This document shows positions 24,303 through 33,875 of a stretch of DNA of 37,785 nucleotides, one piece after another; positions within the stretch are counted from its first letter, which is position 1; each line of letters opens with the position of its first letter. A program made the position numbers and the translations under genes. The notes beneath the pieces are model-generated. The model did no database searches, was not told the DNA's origin, and worked only from the letters and a program-made list of their open reading frames with translations. This DNA is from Colivivens sp963640465 (lineage in GTDB: Bacteria > Bacteroidota > Bacteroidia > Bacteroidales > Bacteroidaceae): NCBI GenBank assembly GCA_963640465.1, contig CAVHYP010000022.1, positions 1 to 37,785 on the forward strand, in the 5' to 3' direction.

Positions 24303-27300
24303 ATGAAAAGCAAGCACAATCTAATGCTCGCAGTTTTTGCCAGTATGAGTATGGTGGGCAGTTGTCCTCTTGTTGCTTTCGGACAACAGCAAAGCACCAC
24401 ACAACAATCCGATATAAACGTGGTTACTGGTGAAGTGTATGACGGTGACGGCGAGCCACTGCCGGGCGTGTCTGTCGTTGTCGATGGATTTGCCGGTGTC
24501 GGTGTTGCAACCGATTTGAATGGAAAGTTCACACTCAGGAATGTTCCGGCTAAAGCGAAGTCAATAACCATTTCATACATCGGAATGAAATCGCAGACTG
24601 TGAAGCTGACGAACAAGCCGATAAAGGTGTATCTGCATGACGATGCCAACGTACTGAAGGACGTGGTGGTCAATGGCTATCAGCAAATCGACCGCCGCAA
24701 CCTCACCAGCTCCGTATATACAGTTGATATGGACGAAATTAAGATCCCGGGAATTGCCACACTCGACCAAATGCTCGAGGGACAGGTGCCCGACCTCACG
24801 TTCACATCCAACTCAGGTGAGATTGGTTCCACTCCGCGCCTCCGTATCCGTGGTACATCCACATTGATCGGAAACCGCGAACCGCTGTGGGTGCTCGACG
24901 GTATAATCCTTACCGACCCAGTGAACCTAAGTCCTGATGTGCTCAACGACCCCGACTACGTCAACCGAATCGGTAATGCCATTGCAGGAATCAATCCGCA
25001 GGACATCGAGCGTGTTGACGTGCTGAAGGATGCAGCTGCAACTGCCCTCTACGGAACACGAGCAGCCAACGGAGTGATTGTGATAACCACAAAGAGCGGA
25101 CGTGTGGGTAAGGCTCAGATTTCGTACAATGCGAATTTCACCTATCGCCGCCGTCCACGCTACACTGACAGCAAGATTGACCTTATGGACTCAAACGAGC
25201 GCATACAGTTCTCTCAGTACCTTTCCGAGAACCACTATTCCTATCCCTCCAACATGCCGCTGGTGGGTTATGAGTATGCGCTTCAGCAACTCTACACACG
25301 GCAAATCACACAGGAGGAGTTCAACGAACAGGTTGATTACATCGCAGGACTCAACACCGACTGGTTCAAGATTCTTGACCACGATTCCTTCTCTCACGAC
25401 CATTCAGTGAACGTGTCAGGTGGTTCCGACAAAGTGCGCTATTATACATCAGTGGGCTACACCGACCAGGACGATGTCATCAAGAACACCACCAACCGCC
25501 GATACACAGCCATGACCAAGATCAACATGACTTTGTCCGACAAGTTCCAGTTGGAGTTCAATGCCAACGGCTATGTGAACGACCGCAAGTACAATGCCGA
25601 TACCAATCCTACGGACTATGCGTACAACACCAGCCGTGCCATCCAGGCATTCAATGAGGACGGTTCCTACCATTATTATCAGAAATACATCAGCGATGGC
25701 GAATACCTCAACTACAATATCTTGAACGAGTTGGAGAACAGCTACACCAAGCAGCGTGTGGCAAGTGCCATGGCTACAGTCAATCTGCAGTACCGACCCA
25801 TCGAACCACTCTACTTCAACTTCACAGTTTCTGCCAATACCACTTCTGCTGACATCAACACATGGTATGGAGAGAAGTCCTTCTATGTAGCCCAGCTGCG
25901 TGGGGCAGATTATGGTGAGACTCCATTGTCTACATCCTCCTTGCCTTACGGAGGTGAACTCAGAATGTCGGACACCGACACAAGAGGCTTCACCGCACGT
26001 TTCCAGGGAAACTACAACAAGTACTTTGGAAAAGACATGGACCACATGGTGAATTTCGCCTTGGGAGTTGAGGCAAGTTCCACCAAGACCGATGGCTACT
26101 CACGTACCGACCGTGGCTATTTCATCGACCGAGGAAAGACTTTCATCACCGACATCACCGATTACAGCAACTACACTTCATGGTTGCAGAACAACGTACC
26201 GACCATCACCGATGGTAAGGTCAATATGCTTTCAGCCTATGGGACACTGACTTATGCATATAAAAAACTCTTTACACTGAATGCCAACGGACGTTACGAC
26301 GGTTCCAACCGCTTCGGCTCACAGAGCAATGACAAGCTTCTGCCAATCTGGTCCGTTTCAGGCAATGCCAACCTCATCAATGTCTTCCATCTGCAGAATG
26401 AAGAATGGCTTGACGAACTGACGTTCAAGGCATCCTACGGACAGCAAGGAAACATGCTCGACGGACAGACACCGGTGATGATTCTGAAGAAGGGAAGTCT
26501 CGACAGCCATTACAAGGAGTTCGTGTCCACCGTTTCATCATTCGCCAACCCTGGTCTCCGCTGGGAAAAGACACACAGCTCCAACGTGGGACTCGATGCC
26601 AGCTTCTTCGGTGGCAGACTGCAGGTGGGACTCGAGGGCTATTACAAGAAGACCGTCGACGCCTTTCTCGAGAAGACCATCTCCGACATCAATGGATACA
26701 ATTCGTATGTAATCAACTCGGGAACCATTACCAACAAGGGATACAACGTGACGTTGAGTGCAACTCCTATAAAATATAAGGACTTCTACTGGATTCTCTC
26801 CGGCAATGTGTCGAAAGTATTCAACTCAGTGAAAACCGCTCCAGGAGCCGACACCTACGAACTGTCGGACTTCCTCAATGGTACAGCCGTTGTAGAGGGC
26901 TATCCTATTGGCACAATATGGTCGTACAAGTTCTTGGGACTTAGTCCTATTGATGGTGGTCCAGTGTTCGAGGACTGGGAAGAGCGTCAGGCTGAGCTGG
27001 TCAACATGGACAACTACTCTACCTACACAGCAGTGCTTGTTCCGACAGGCAAGCGTGAACCCGACCTCACCGGTTCGCTCAACAATACATTCACTTACAA
27101 GCAGTGGCGTTTGGGCATCAACCTAACCTATTCATTCGGTGCCAGCACACGTCTGTTCCGCATTTTCGATGATTACGATGCCTACAGCTCAGAGTCAAAT
27201 GTCAACCGTGCTTTGATTGACCGATGGGTAAACCCAGGCGACGAGAACAAGACTATCATTCCTGCAGTCATAGGAGAGGGTAGTGACAGCTACTATTATT

Positions 27301-27620
27301 ATAGCGGACACTTCAGCGATGAAGGACAGTCGGGCGCTACTATTGCATCAAACTACTGGACAATGTATGACTATTCCGACATCCGTGTCGTAAGTGCCGA
27401 CTATGTGAAGCTTCAGAACGTGACCCTTACTTATGAATTTGGCAAGAAGGTACTTGCTGACTGGGGGCTCTCACGTCTTGCAGTCAGTCTGACCGGTTCA
27501 AACCTCCATACCTTCTGTAGCAGCAAACTGAAAGGACAGACTCCAACACAGGGCGGATTCAGTGAGGTTCAACTGTCCGACCGTCCTCAGTTTACCCTTG
27601 GACTCAATATTCAGTTTTAA
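24303..27620 (+). CDS. SusC/RagA family TonB-linked outer-membrane transporter
   Basis: A 1105-residue protein with a signal peptide ending near VAFG. A CarboxypepD_reg-like domain follows (about 40-105: VTGEVYDGDGEPLPGVSVVV, TDLNGKFTLRNV, ISYIGMKSQ). The plug carries the SusC signatures RIRGTSTLIGNREPLWVLDGI and RVDVLKDAAATALYGTRAANGVIVITTKSG. A long 22-strand-type barrel ends FTLGLNIQF with terminal Phe. It imports a ligand delivered by its SusD partner, energised by TonB. The downstream genes include no glycoside hydrolase, so the substrate is probably not a complex glycan. It is first in an operon that runs to at least 30936 and possibly 35399. Confidence 0.95.
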   Translation: MKSKHNLMLAVFASMSMVGSCPLVAFGQQQSTTQQSDINVVTGEVYDGDGEPLPGVSVVVDGFAGVGVATDLNGKFTLRNVPAKAKSITISYIGMKSQTVKLTNKPIKVYLHDDANVLKDVVVNGYQQIDRRNLTSSVYTVDMDEIKIPGIATLDQMLEGQVPDLTFTSNSGEIGSTPRLRIRGTSTLIGNREPLWVLDGIILTDPVNLSPDVLNDPDYVNRIGNAIAGINPQDIERVDVLKDAAATALYGTRAANGVIVITTKSGRVGKAQISYNANFTYRRRPRYTDSKIDLMDSNERIQFSQYLSENHYSYPSNMPLVGYEYALQQLYTRQITQEEFNEQVDYIAGLNTDWFKILDHDSFSHDHSVNVSGGSDKVRYYTSVGYTDQDDVIKNTTNRRYTAMTKINMTLSDKFQLEFNANGYVNDRKYNADTNPTDYAYNTSRAIQAFNEDGSYHYYQKYISDGEYLNYNILNELENSYTKQRVASAMATVNLQYRPIEPLYFNFTVSANTTSADINTWYGEKSFYVAQLRGADYGETPLSTSSLPYGGELRMSDTDTRGFTARFQGNYNKYFGKDMDHMVNFALGVEASSTKTDGYSRTDRGYFIDRGKTFITDITDYSNYTSWLQNNVPTITDGKVNMLSAYGTLTYAYKKLFTLNANGRYDGSNRFGSQSNDKLLPIWSVSGNANLINVFHLQNEEWLDELTFKASYGQQGNMLDGQTPVMILKKGSLDSHYKEFVSTVSSFANPGLRWEKTHSSNVGLDASFFGGRLQVGLEGYYKKTVDAFLEKTISDINGYNSYVINSGTITNKGYNVTLSATPIKYKDFYWILSGNVSKVFNSVKTAPGADTYELSDFLNGTAVVEGYPIGTIWSYKFLGLSPIDGGPVFEDWEERQAELVNMDNYSTYTAVLVPTGKREPDLTGSLNNTFTYKQWRLGINLTYSFGASTRLFRIFDDYDAYSSESNVNRALIDRWVNPGDENKTIIPAVIGEGSDSYYYYSGHFSDEGQSGATIASNYWTMYDYSDIRVVSADYVKLQNVTLTYEFGKKVLADWGLSRLAVSLTGSNLHTFCSSKLKGQTPTQGGFSEVQLSDRPQFTLGLNIQF

Positions 27621-27632
27621 CCCGACAAAGCA

Positions 27633-29252
27633 ATGAAGATGAAAAAGATAAAGACTATAACATATATCGTTTGTCTGTTGGCTGGCATGACGACAGTCAG
27701 TTGCAGTGATTTTCTCGACGAGTATTCACAAGACAAGTACTATGCCCACGAATGGGAAGACTTGGACGAACTGCTGATAGGAAGTGCCTATATATTCTAT
27801 TCCAATCCAAAGGAACCTCCGTATTGGACAGGTTCTGATACTGGCACCGGACATGAAGGCGCTTTCCTGCATTTCCTCACTGACGATGTGGACGAGAACA
27901 CTACTGGAGTGAGCCAGGAATATGACTGCCAGGATGTGTATTTCGGAAACTTCACATGGCAGGAGCGTACGGGTGTGAAGTCGGAAAAGACCGAATACAA
28001 TGCAGAGAATCCTACTTGGACTGCCTGCTACAATCATATCAATGTCTGCAACAACATCATTGCATCCTTGGAGGATGTTGACATGAAGGATGATGAGGAC
28101 AGAATGGGCTACCACAAAGTATCAGGCGAGGCACATTTCATCCGTGCCTACCTATACTTCTTCCTTGTGAATCTCTACGGCAAACCCTATGATGAGAACG
28201 CAGCCGAGAATCCCGGTGTGCCTCTCAAACTGTCAGAGGATGTGGTTGATGTCAAATACACGCGCAACACAGTGAAAGAAGTCTACGACCAGGTAGTTGC
28301 CGACCTCGAGATTGCAAGGAATGAACTCTCGCAGTACACCAAATCCCAGAAATCCTATTACCGTGCCGACAGTGTGGCAGCCGACTTGCTCTCTGCAAGA
28401 GTCTACCTTTATATGCAGGACTGGGAGAATGCACGCAAGTATGCCAATAAGGTCATCAATGAGCATCCCGACCTTGAGGACCTCAACAACCCGTCAGAAA
28501 CCTATTTCCATTCAGCGGACAACGTGGAGAACATCTTCTCAATGGGAGCCGACGATGTGCCTACAATCATGTTCTATGGCATCAAGACACTGACTGCAAC
28601 CCAGGACCTCTACGGACTCTACGAAGACAAGGACTTGCGCAAGTCACAGTGGTATTGGACAACCGGCAAGTTTGTTGGAGTGACAAAGATACAGGCGCAT
28701 CCTGTATTCTGGGGCTCTACCTACACTCCCGACAATCCTTATTATTACGAGTATGCATATAAGGAGAACTGCCAGGCATACAACACCTACTTCTCTACAA
28801 TATTTGGACTGCGTTCGGCAGAAGCTTACCTCATCAAGGCAGAAGCAGCAGCTTACCTTGGAAAAGAAAGCGAAGCACGCAACACAATCAATAAACTTCG
28901 TGCAAACCGTTACTCAAACAGCTTTGTGGGATATCTCATAATCTCATCGGGCAATCAACTCATACAGGATATCCGCGATGAACGTCGCCGTGAACTCTGC
29001 TTCGAGGGACAGCGTTGGTTCGACCTTCGCCGTTATTCCGTGAATTACATTTATCCGGAATCACACGAGATCAAGCACAACTTTACCTACTATCAGGACC
29101 GTGAGTCTGCCAGTGTGGTAAATCGTGTGACCTATGTGCTCCAGCCCAATGATGAGGCTTACACACTGCCGATTCCTTATGAGGTGATTACATTTAATAC
29201 GGGAATGGAACAGAACAAGCGTCCGAACCGTGAACCAGTTGCTGAAAATTGA
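27633..29252 (+). CDS. SusD/RagB family nutrient-binding lipoprotein
   Basis: A 539-residue lipoprotein with signal and lipobox TVSC followed by SDFLDEYS. TPR-like helices and late SusD signatures are present: RAYLYFFLVNLYGKPYDE, LRSAEAYLIKAEAAAYLGKESEARNTINKLRANRY and IRDERRRELCFEGQRWFDLRRY. It should form the lid of the SusC transporter encoded 12 bp upstream. It ends LPIPYEVITFNTGMEQN, typical of the family. The next lipoprotein gene follows after 19 bp. Confidence 0.95.
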   Translation: MKMKKIKTITYIVCLLAGMTTVSCSDFLDEYSQDKYYAHEWEDLDELLIGSAYIFYSNPKEPPYWTGSDTGTGHEGAFLHFLTDDVDENTTGVSQEYDCQDVYFGNFTWQERTGVKSEKTEYNAENPTWTACYNHINVCNNIIASLEDVDMKDDEDRMGYHKVSGEAHFIRAYLYFFLVNLYGKPYDENAAENPGVPLKLSEDVVDVKYTRNTVKEVYDQVVADLEIARNELSQYTKSQKSYYRADSVAADLLSARVYLYMQDWENARKYANKVINEHPDLEDLNNPSETYFHSADNVENIFSMGADDVPTIMFYGIKTLTATQDLYGLYEDKDLRKSQWYWTTGKFVGVTKIQAHPVFWGSTYTPDNPYYYEYAYKENCQAYNTYFSTIFGLRSAEAYLIKAEAAAYLGKESEARNTINKLRANRYSNSFVGYLIISSGNQLIQDIRDERRRELCFEGQRWFDLRRYSVNYIYPESHEIKHNFTYYQDRESASVVNRVTYVLQPNDEAYTLPIPYEVITFNTGMEQNKRPNREPVAEN

Positions 29253-29271
29253 AAATAAAGGGAAGAAAACA

Positions 29272-30207
29272 ATGAAACTAAGATATTTATACATTGCAAT
29301 GGCAGTTGCATCGTTGATGGCTGCATGTGAGAAAGAAGATGATGTCACACCTAACATCAAGGACACATCATTCTATTTCGCCCCTAATGACACATGTACG
29401 GATGACGAGTCCGAAATGCGTCGTCAGTTTTTCAAGGACCATGGTTCTTATCTGCTGTTCAACGATACCATACAGCACTATTTCGTTAGTGTCGACATCA
29501 ATGGCGACTCAGCCTACTTCACAGAGAAACTCGATTTGTCGTATAAGATAGGTGGAGCAGTACCCACATCTTATTATTATTTCACTCTGATGAAGAATCT
29601 CGAGAGGAAAAAGGATGCAGTGAAGTTTGTGGAGGACAATATCCTGTATCATTTCACCAATGCATTGCAACCGTTCAGCTGGCTGTTGGTCAACAAAATA
29701 TACTATTACAATGGAACCAATACAACCAATCCTGTCGCTGCTTCAGGCGAAAGGGCAATGGTATTGGCAATGCAGAACTTGTCGCGCATCAAGACCGAGG
29801 CTCAGAAGACCAACTTCATCCAGCGGATACTGATTGCCATCATCGACAAGATTGTGACCGATTATTCCACCAAGTTCAATTCCTTCGGTTCCATATCTTC
29901 GTCACTCTATTCCAGGTACTTCTCAGGGTACGACGGTGCGACCACACAGGAATGTCTGAACTATCTCCTCACAAAGGGTTTCTTGTCGAGAGGTGACGAC
30001 CCGTCGTGGGGAATGCCAAAGAATGGGTACTATCCAAGTTCATCTACCGACTTGTCCGACTTTGCTCAGCTTGTGATAATCAATGATATGGAGACCATTG
30101 AATCCGAGTATGCCAAGTACCCGATAGTCATCCAGAAGGCAAAGAAAATGGTTGAATGTCTTGAAAATGTTGGATACGTGTTCGATAAAGAAGAAACAGA
30201 AGAATAA
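29272..30207 (+). CDS. Lipoprotein resembling SusCD-associated metallohydrolase, HExxH absent
   Basis: A 311-residue lipoprotein from ATG 29272; the frame is open further upstream, but this ATG gives the signal MKLRYLYIAMAVASLMAAC. Cys is followed by EKEDD, an acidic surface-export-type signal. Layout and local motifs (an N-terminal 'F...L...Y...Y', a middle Asn-rich stretch, then KGFLSRGDD, SSTDLSDFAQLVIINDMETIE and the final KAKKMVECLENVGYVF) recall the substrate import-associated zinc metallohydrolase lipoproteins found behind SusC/SusD (TIGR04549, from memory). Where those have MHHEFAHIL this protein reads NFIQRILIAIIDKIV, so the catalytic motif is missing. It may be a binding-only relative. 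Family assignment is tentative; lipoprotein status is secure. Confidence 0.5.
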   Translation: MKLRYLYIAMAVASLMAACEKEDDVTPNIKDTSFYFAPNDTCTDDESEMRRQFFKDHGSYLLFNDTIQHYFVSVDINGDSAYFTEKLDLSYKIGGAVPTSYYYFTLMKNLERKKDAVKFVEDNILYHFTNALQPFSWLLVNKIYYYNGTNTTNPVAASGERAMVLAMQNLSRIKTEAQKTNFIQRILIAIIDKIVTDYSTKFNSFGSISSSLYSRYFSGYDGATTQECLNYLLTKGFLSRGDDPSWGMPKNGYYPSSSTDLSDFAQLVIINDMETIESEYAKYPIVIQKAKKMVECLENVGYVFDKEETEE

Positions 30208-30219
30208 AAAGAAACAAGT

Positions 30220-30936
30220 ATGAATATGAAATTCCTATATATGGCAGCCATTGCATGTGCGACAGTGTTCGCCTCATGCAGCGATGACGATGATTCGGTG
30301 CCCGAGATGGCTTATCCCACAAATAGTGGCACATTCATTGATGAGCGCGATGGCTTCGAATACCATTGGGTGCGTTATGGAAACCTCGACTGGATGGTCG
30401 ACAACGGACATTACCTTATCAACGATGAAACCTATTGTCGTGTGTATCCGGTCAATGCAGGAAGTGGAAATACAGACTATACAGACAGAACCAATTGGAA
30501 GAAATATGGTTGCCTCTACACTGTGTCGGGAGCCATGAAGGCTTGTCCGGACGGATGGCGATTGCCGACAGATGAGGACTGGCAGAGTCTTGAACGCTAT
30601 TTCGGTATGTCGGAGAAGGCAGCCAAGTCCTATGAGTGGAGAGGCATGATTGCACAAAACCTCCTGAAGGCATCCGATGATTCAACATCCATCCATCTGC
30701 AGTTGGGCGGTTTCTACACAGAGAGTTGGAACAACTGGTCTTCACATTTCCGTGAGTGGTCTGTAATAGGCTATTATTGGACCTCTACCATAGACGAGTC
30801 AAAAGATAATGGACTCTATTTCTATCGCAAACTCATGTGGAACAAGAATGAAGTCTACAGACAAAGCACCTCTCCCGAAGACATGTTCTTCAGTGTGAGA
30901 TATGTGAGAGACGCAGCGGGACTTTTGACAGAATGA
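30220..30936 (+). CDS. FISUMP-domain surface lipoprotein
   Basis: A 238-residue lipoprotein: MNMKFLYMAAIACATVFASC, then SDDDDSVPE, matching the reported Bacteroides surface-export signal SDDDD. The remainder is a Fibrobacter succinogenes major paralogous domain (TIGR02145): DGFEYHWVRYGNLDWMVDNGHY, YGCLYTVSGAMKACPDGWRLPTDEDWQSLERYFG and YYWTSTIDE, ending VRYVRD. The domain is of unknown function and common on cell-surface proteins. Third accessory gene of the SusCD operon, 12 bp after the previous gene. A second in-frame ATG lies two codons later. Confidence 0.85.
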   Translation: MNMKFLYMAAIACATVFASCSDDDDSVPEMAYPTNSGTFIDERDGFEYHWVRYGNLDWMVDNGHYLINDETYCRVYPVNAGSGNTDYTDRTNWKKYGCLYTVSGAMKACPDGWRLPTDEDWQSLERYFGMSEKAAKSYEWRGMIAQNLLKASDDSTSIHLQLGGFYTESWNNWSSHFREWSVIGYYWTSTIDESKDNGLYFYRKLMWNKNEVYRQSTSPEDMFFSVRYVRDAAGLLTE

Positions 30937-31003
30937 TCTTTTGTTCTATTGTAGGTGGATGCTGTGCAAAGTGCATGGCAGAGAATAGTGATATAAATAT
31001 ATA

Positions 31004-31103
31004 AGGAGTAGTCGGTATTGTAATAAGAAGCAATCCGTACAATAATAAGGGGTAATCAGTGTTGCAATAAGGAGCAATCAGTATTGTAATAAGTTGTAAT
31101 CAT
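31004..31103. repeat. 22-bp tandem repeat inside the SusCD locus
   Basis: Four full 22-bp units (31004-31025, 31026-31047, 31048-31069, 31070-31091) and a partial fifth are present. Each starts AGGAG/AGAAG/AGGGG and ends CAATA/TAATA; units 3 and 4 share ATCAGT-TTG-AATA. It fills most of the 183-bp spacer between the FISUMP and thioredoxin genes. I saw no promoter or terminator there. Confidence 0.85.
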
Positions 31104-31119
31104 TTTTTGGAGAATAATA

Positions 31120-32532
31120 ATGAAGAAATTTTTAGTGTCATCAATGATGTTGTTCATGTCATTGATGGTGTCAGCGCAGACGTCTACCATCGAGGGTTGT
31201 CTGAAAGATTATAAGGAAACAGACACCGTGCTGGTGTATATGCAGGAAAAGGGCGACATCGATACGGTGAAGCTCGACAACAAGGGCCGTTTCACGTATG
31301 AGGCTGATGTGAAGGATTTGTCCGAGGCTCTCATCTTTCTTTTCGGACGTGGGGGCGAAGGGCGTGACCACTCTTGCTGTGTACTGGTAGTTCCAGGAGA
31401 ATCATGTGGCGTGACCCTCTCTACATCCAAGCCCGATGCCAATGGCAAGATGAAGTTGCTTGCTGAGTTTAAGGGCAACGATTCTGCCAAGCAGGAATAT
31501 GCCAACCTCTTCTATAATCTCATCAGTCAGTCCTCAGACTTGACTGCCGACGAACTGGTGAAACAGGCAAGTTATGCCGACTGCAAGAAACATGTAGCAG
31601 GTATATTGGAACCGCTTCGTGCAGTTATAGGAAAGATTAAAGACAAGAACTTTGCCAAACAGGCAACTGACGCCATCGATTCACAAGCCGACAATGCGAT
31701 CCTTTCTTATGCAGTGTCAGCACAGAAGGCTGGTAAGAATATGGAGGCAGACACCGACTTCATGGCGTTTGTCAACTCCATCGACAAGAACGACACTCTG
31801 CAGACTGGCAGCATCGTGAGCTATCTGCAGTGGTATCAGGAAGCGCATGGCGACAAATACCTTCCGCTTACTGGTGAGGCTGCCCAACTCAAGCACTTGA
31901 GCGAGTACACACAGAATCAGGACGTACGCAACAAAGTGGCAAACACCTACTTGCAAAGCGTATTCTTCTATGCTTCATTCGGAGTGAGCCCTTCCTCTTC
32001 CGATTTCCATGGACTGTACGAACAGTATCTGCAGGTAAGCACCGACACTGCTTACACTTCATTCGTCACAGAGCAACTCGAGAAGATGAAGATGTCGGCT
32101 GCTGGTCAGGATGCCGTGAACTTCACTCTGGCTGATGCCAACGACAAGACCTGTGAGTTCAAGGACATCGTGGGCAAAGGTGCCGTTACCTATGTCGATT
32201 TCTGGGCTACTTGGTGTGGTCCGTGCAAGCGTGAAATCCCTTATCTTGCCACTATGGTTGAACATTTCAAGGGAAACGACAAGGTGCGCATCATAAGCAT
32301 CTCCATCGATGCCGACCACGATGCGTGGAAGAAGATGATAGGGGAGGACAAACCGGCATGGACTCAGTATATCATCCCAGACTTGACTACTTCCGAAGCA
32401 ATCAAGAGCTATGACATCAACAGCATTCCCCGCTTCATGATTTTCGATGCAGAGGGCAAGCTGTACAATGGCAATGCCTCACGTCCTTCACAGGAAGAGA
32501 CAACAGCTCTCATTGAGTCATTGGTAAAATAA
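31120..32532 (+). CDS. TlpA-like thioredoxin-fold lipid/cell-envelope redox protein
   Basis: A 470-residue exported protein: signal MKKFLVSSMMLFMSLMVSA, then an N-terminal DUF4369-like beta domain (about 20-115: TIEGCLKDYKETDTVLVYMQ, VKLDNKGRFTYEADV). A helical middle follows, then a C-terminal AhpC/TSA-TlpA domain (about 330-470) with active site ATWCGPCKREIPYL, ISISIDADHDAWKKM and the cis-Pro segment NSIPRFMIFDAEGKL. It is probably a thiol-disulphide reductant in the periplasm or at the outer membrane. Bacteroidota often pair such proteins with SusCD systems for peptide or cofactor uptake. The next gene begins 10 bp downstream. Confidence 0.9.
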   Translation: MKKFLVSSMMLFMSLMVSAQTSTIEGCLKDYKETDTVLVYMQEKGDIDTVKLDNKGRFTYEADVKDLSEALIFLFGRGGEGRDHSCCVLVVPGESCGVTLSTSKPDANGKMKLLAEFKGNDSAKQEYANLFYNLISQSSDLTADELVKQASYADCKKHVAGILEPLRAVIGKIKDKNFAKQATDAIDSQADNAILSYAVSAQKAGKNMEADTDFMAFVNSIDKNDTLQTGSIVSYLQWYQEAHGDKYLPLTGEAAQLKHLSEYTQNQDVRNKVANTYLQSVFFYASFGVSPSSSDFHGLYEQYLQVSTDTAYTSFVTEQLEKMKMSAAGQDAVNFTLADANDKTCEFKDIVGKGAVTYVDFWATWCGPCKREIPYLATMVEHFKGNDKVRIISISIDADHDAWKKMIGEDKPAWTQYIIPDLTTSEAIKSYDINSIPRFMIFDAEGKLYNGNASRPSQEETTALIESLVK

Positions 32533-32542
32533 GGTCTGACTT

Positions 32543-33838
32543 ATGATGAGGAGATTGTTGAACATATTATTTGTCCTTATGTTTTCTGCGAACTGCATGT
32601 TTGCGGAAGACAAGGACAGTCTTGCAGTCTCTTCTTCTGTCAGTGTCGGGAATTCTGCTTTGACAGACAGCTCCGACTTTGTCCGATCGAGCATCATATT
32701 CCTGGAACGTGACAAGGGTAGTGTCCCAGCCTTTTTCGGACATATCGCACTTCGCCTGCAGTGCCCGTCAGCAGGCTTGGACTATGCTTTCACATTCACT
32801 GGCAATGAACATAGTACATGGTATGACATTATATTGGGTACCGACCTTTTGGCATTGGTACCTACACCATTCCACGAGTTCATCGCTACTTATAATGATG
32901 AGGGCAGAAGCGCATATGAATATCCGCTGAATCTGACTCTTGCCGAGAACCGTGAACTGTGGCGATTGGTGGACAAGTATGTGAAGAAAGGTCTCTATCT
33001 GCAGAACGACCACTTGAATCATGGCTGCGCCCAGGAGACTGCATCACTCGTCCTCTCAGTGGTGAACGGAGAGATAAAGTACGGACCGTATGCCGACAGT
33101 ATCGGGAACACATACAGCACTTTGGTGCGTCGTCAGGCGGACGAGGGCAGCTGGCATTTCCTTGTTCTCTATGCAGTTGCAGGACCCGACAAGAACCGTC
33201 AGCTCAACTACGAAGAGCGGCTGTTGCTCCCGTCGGATATGATAGAGGCTTGGAAAGAAGCAAAAATCGTAGGCAATGCAGGCATGGAACGCAACCTGTT
33301 CAAGACTGTTGCTCCGATATGTTATTCTACAGATAAACCGCTTGCATCACGCCGTTTGGGCTATTCCACCGTACTGGTGTTTGGACTTGTATTGGGCATC
33401 ATTGTCGTGGTTTCGCTTTTGCAGTTGCTGACATCGAAAGCTCGGATGCTTGCAAAGGTGACGGATGGAATACTGTTGGCTTGTGTCTCGTTGTCTGCAG
33501 TGGCACTTCTTGCCATCCACTTGCTCTCCACTCTCTCTATTGCCAAGGGATGGACTCATAACTTTGTCGACTTCAATCTTGTGCCGCTATTCGTTTGGCT
33601 CGTGTCATTGAAACGACAGTTCACCCACAACGTATGGATGCAGGTTTATGCCGTCTATAGCATTGCCCTTATTCTTCTCATTGTGTGGATGATTGCCAAT
33701 CCTGTGCAGGTCGACCCGGTGGAAATCATGATTGCAGGTACACTGCTGGTGCGCTGCATGACAAACTTAGTGATAACCAGGCGACTAAAGACGAATATAT
33801 TAATAAATCAGCGATTAAAGACTAAGAGTAATAGATAA
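32543..33838 (+). CDS. Lnb-like (DUF4105) membrane protein
   Basis: A 431-residue protein with a signal peptide and a periplasmic domain (about 45-260). Its conserved points match the former DUF4105 family (PF13387): FFGHIALRL (His67), DYAFTF, FHEFIATYNDEGRSAYEYPLNLT and LNHGCAQET (Cys162), the place where the family has a conserved NC. About five transmembrane segments follow (273-410). A member of this family in Bacteroides (Lnb) is reported to N-acylate lipoproteins; that this copy does so is inference, attractive because four lipoproteins are encoded nearby. The C-terminal 19 residues are repetitive (RRLKTN... QRLKTK), encoded by the start of a 30-bp DNA repeat. HEFIA is not a metalloprotease motif. 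Confidence 0.65.
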   Translation: MMRRLLNILFVLMFSANCMFAEDKDSLAVSSSVSVGNSALTDSSDFVRSSIIFLERDKGSVPAFFGHIALRLQCPSAGLDYAFTFTGNEHSTWYDIILGTDLLALVPTPFHEFIATYNDEGRSAYEYPLNLTLAENRELWRLVDKYVKKGLYLQNDHLNHGCAQETASLVLSVVNGEIKYGPYADSIGNTYSTLVRRQADEGSWHFLVLYAVAGPDKNRQLNYEERLLLPSDMIEAWKEAKIVGNAGMERNLFKTVAPICYSTDKPLASRRLGYSTVLVFGLVLGIIVVVSLLQLLTSKARMLAKVTDGILLACVSLSAVALLAIHLLSTLSIAKGWTHNFVDFNLVPLFVWLVSLKRQFTHNVWMQVYAVYSIALILLIVWMIANPVQVDPVEIMIAGTLLVRCMTNLVITRRLKTNILINQRLKTKSNR

Positions 33839-33862
33839 ACGATTAGATACAAACAATTAAAG
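33781..33862. repeat. 30-bp direct repeat across a stop codon
   Basis: GCGACTAAAGAC (33781) and GCGATTAAAGAC (33811) head two 30-bp units, and CAATTAAAGAC reappears near 33856. The first units encode the last residues of the Lnb-like protein, so unit number would change its tail and stop position. Confidence 0.6.
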
Positions 33863-33875
33863 ACAAAAGAACACT

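Noticed and set aside
31004..31103. Possible CRISPR array
   Set aside because: Units are contiguous, diverge from each other, have no unique spacers of 30 bp or more, and no cas gene is near. The same holds for the other 22-bp arrays.
32870..32900. HEF motif in the Lnb-like protein as a zinc protease site
   Set aside because: The sequence is HEFIA; the second His of HExxH is missing and the context fits the DUF4105 pattern.
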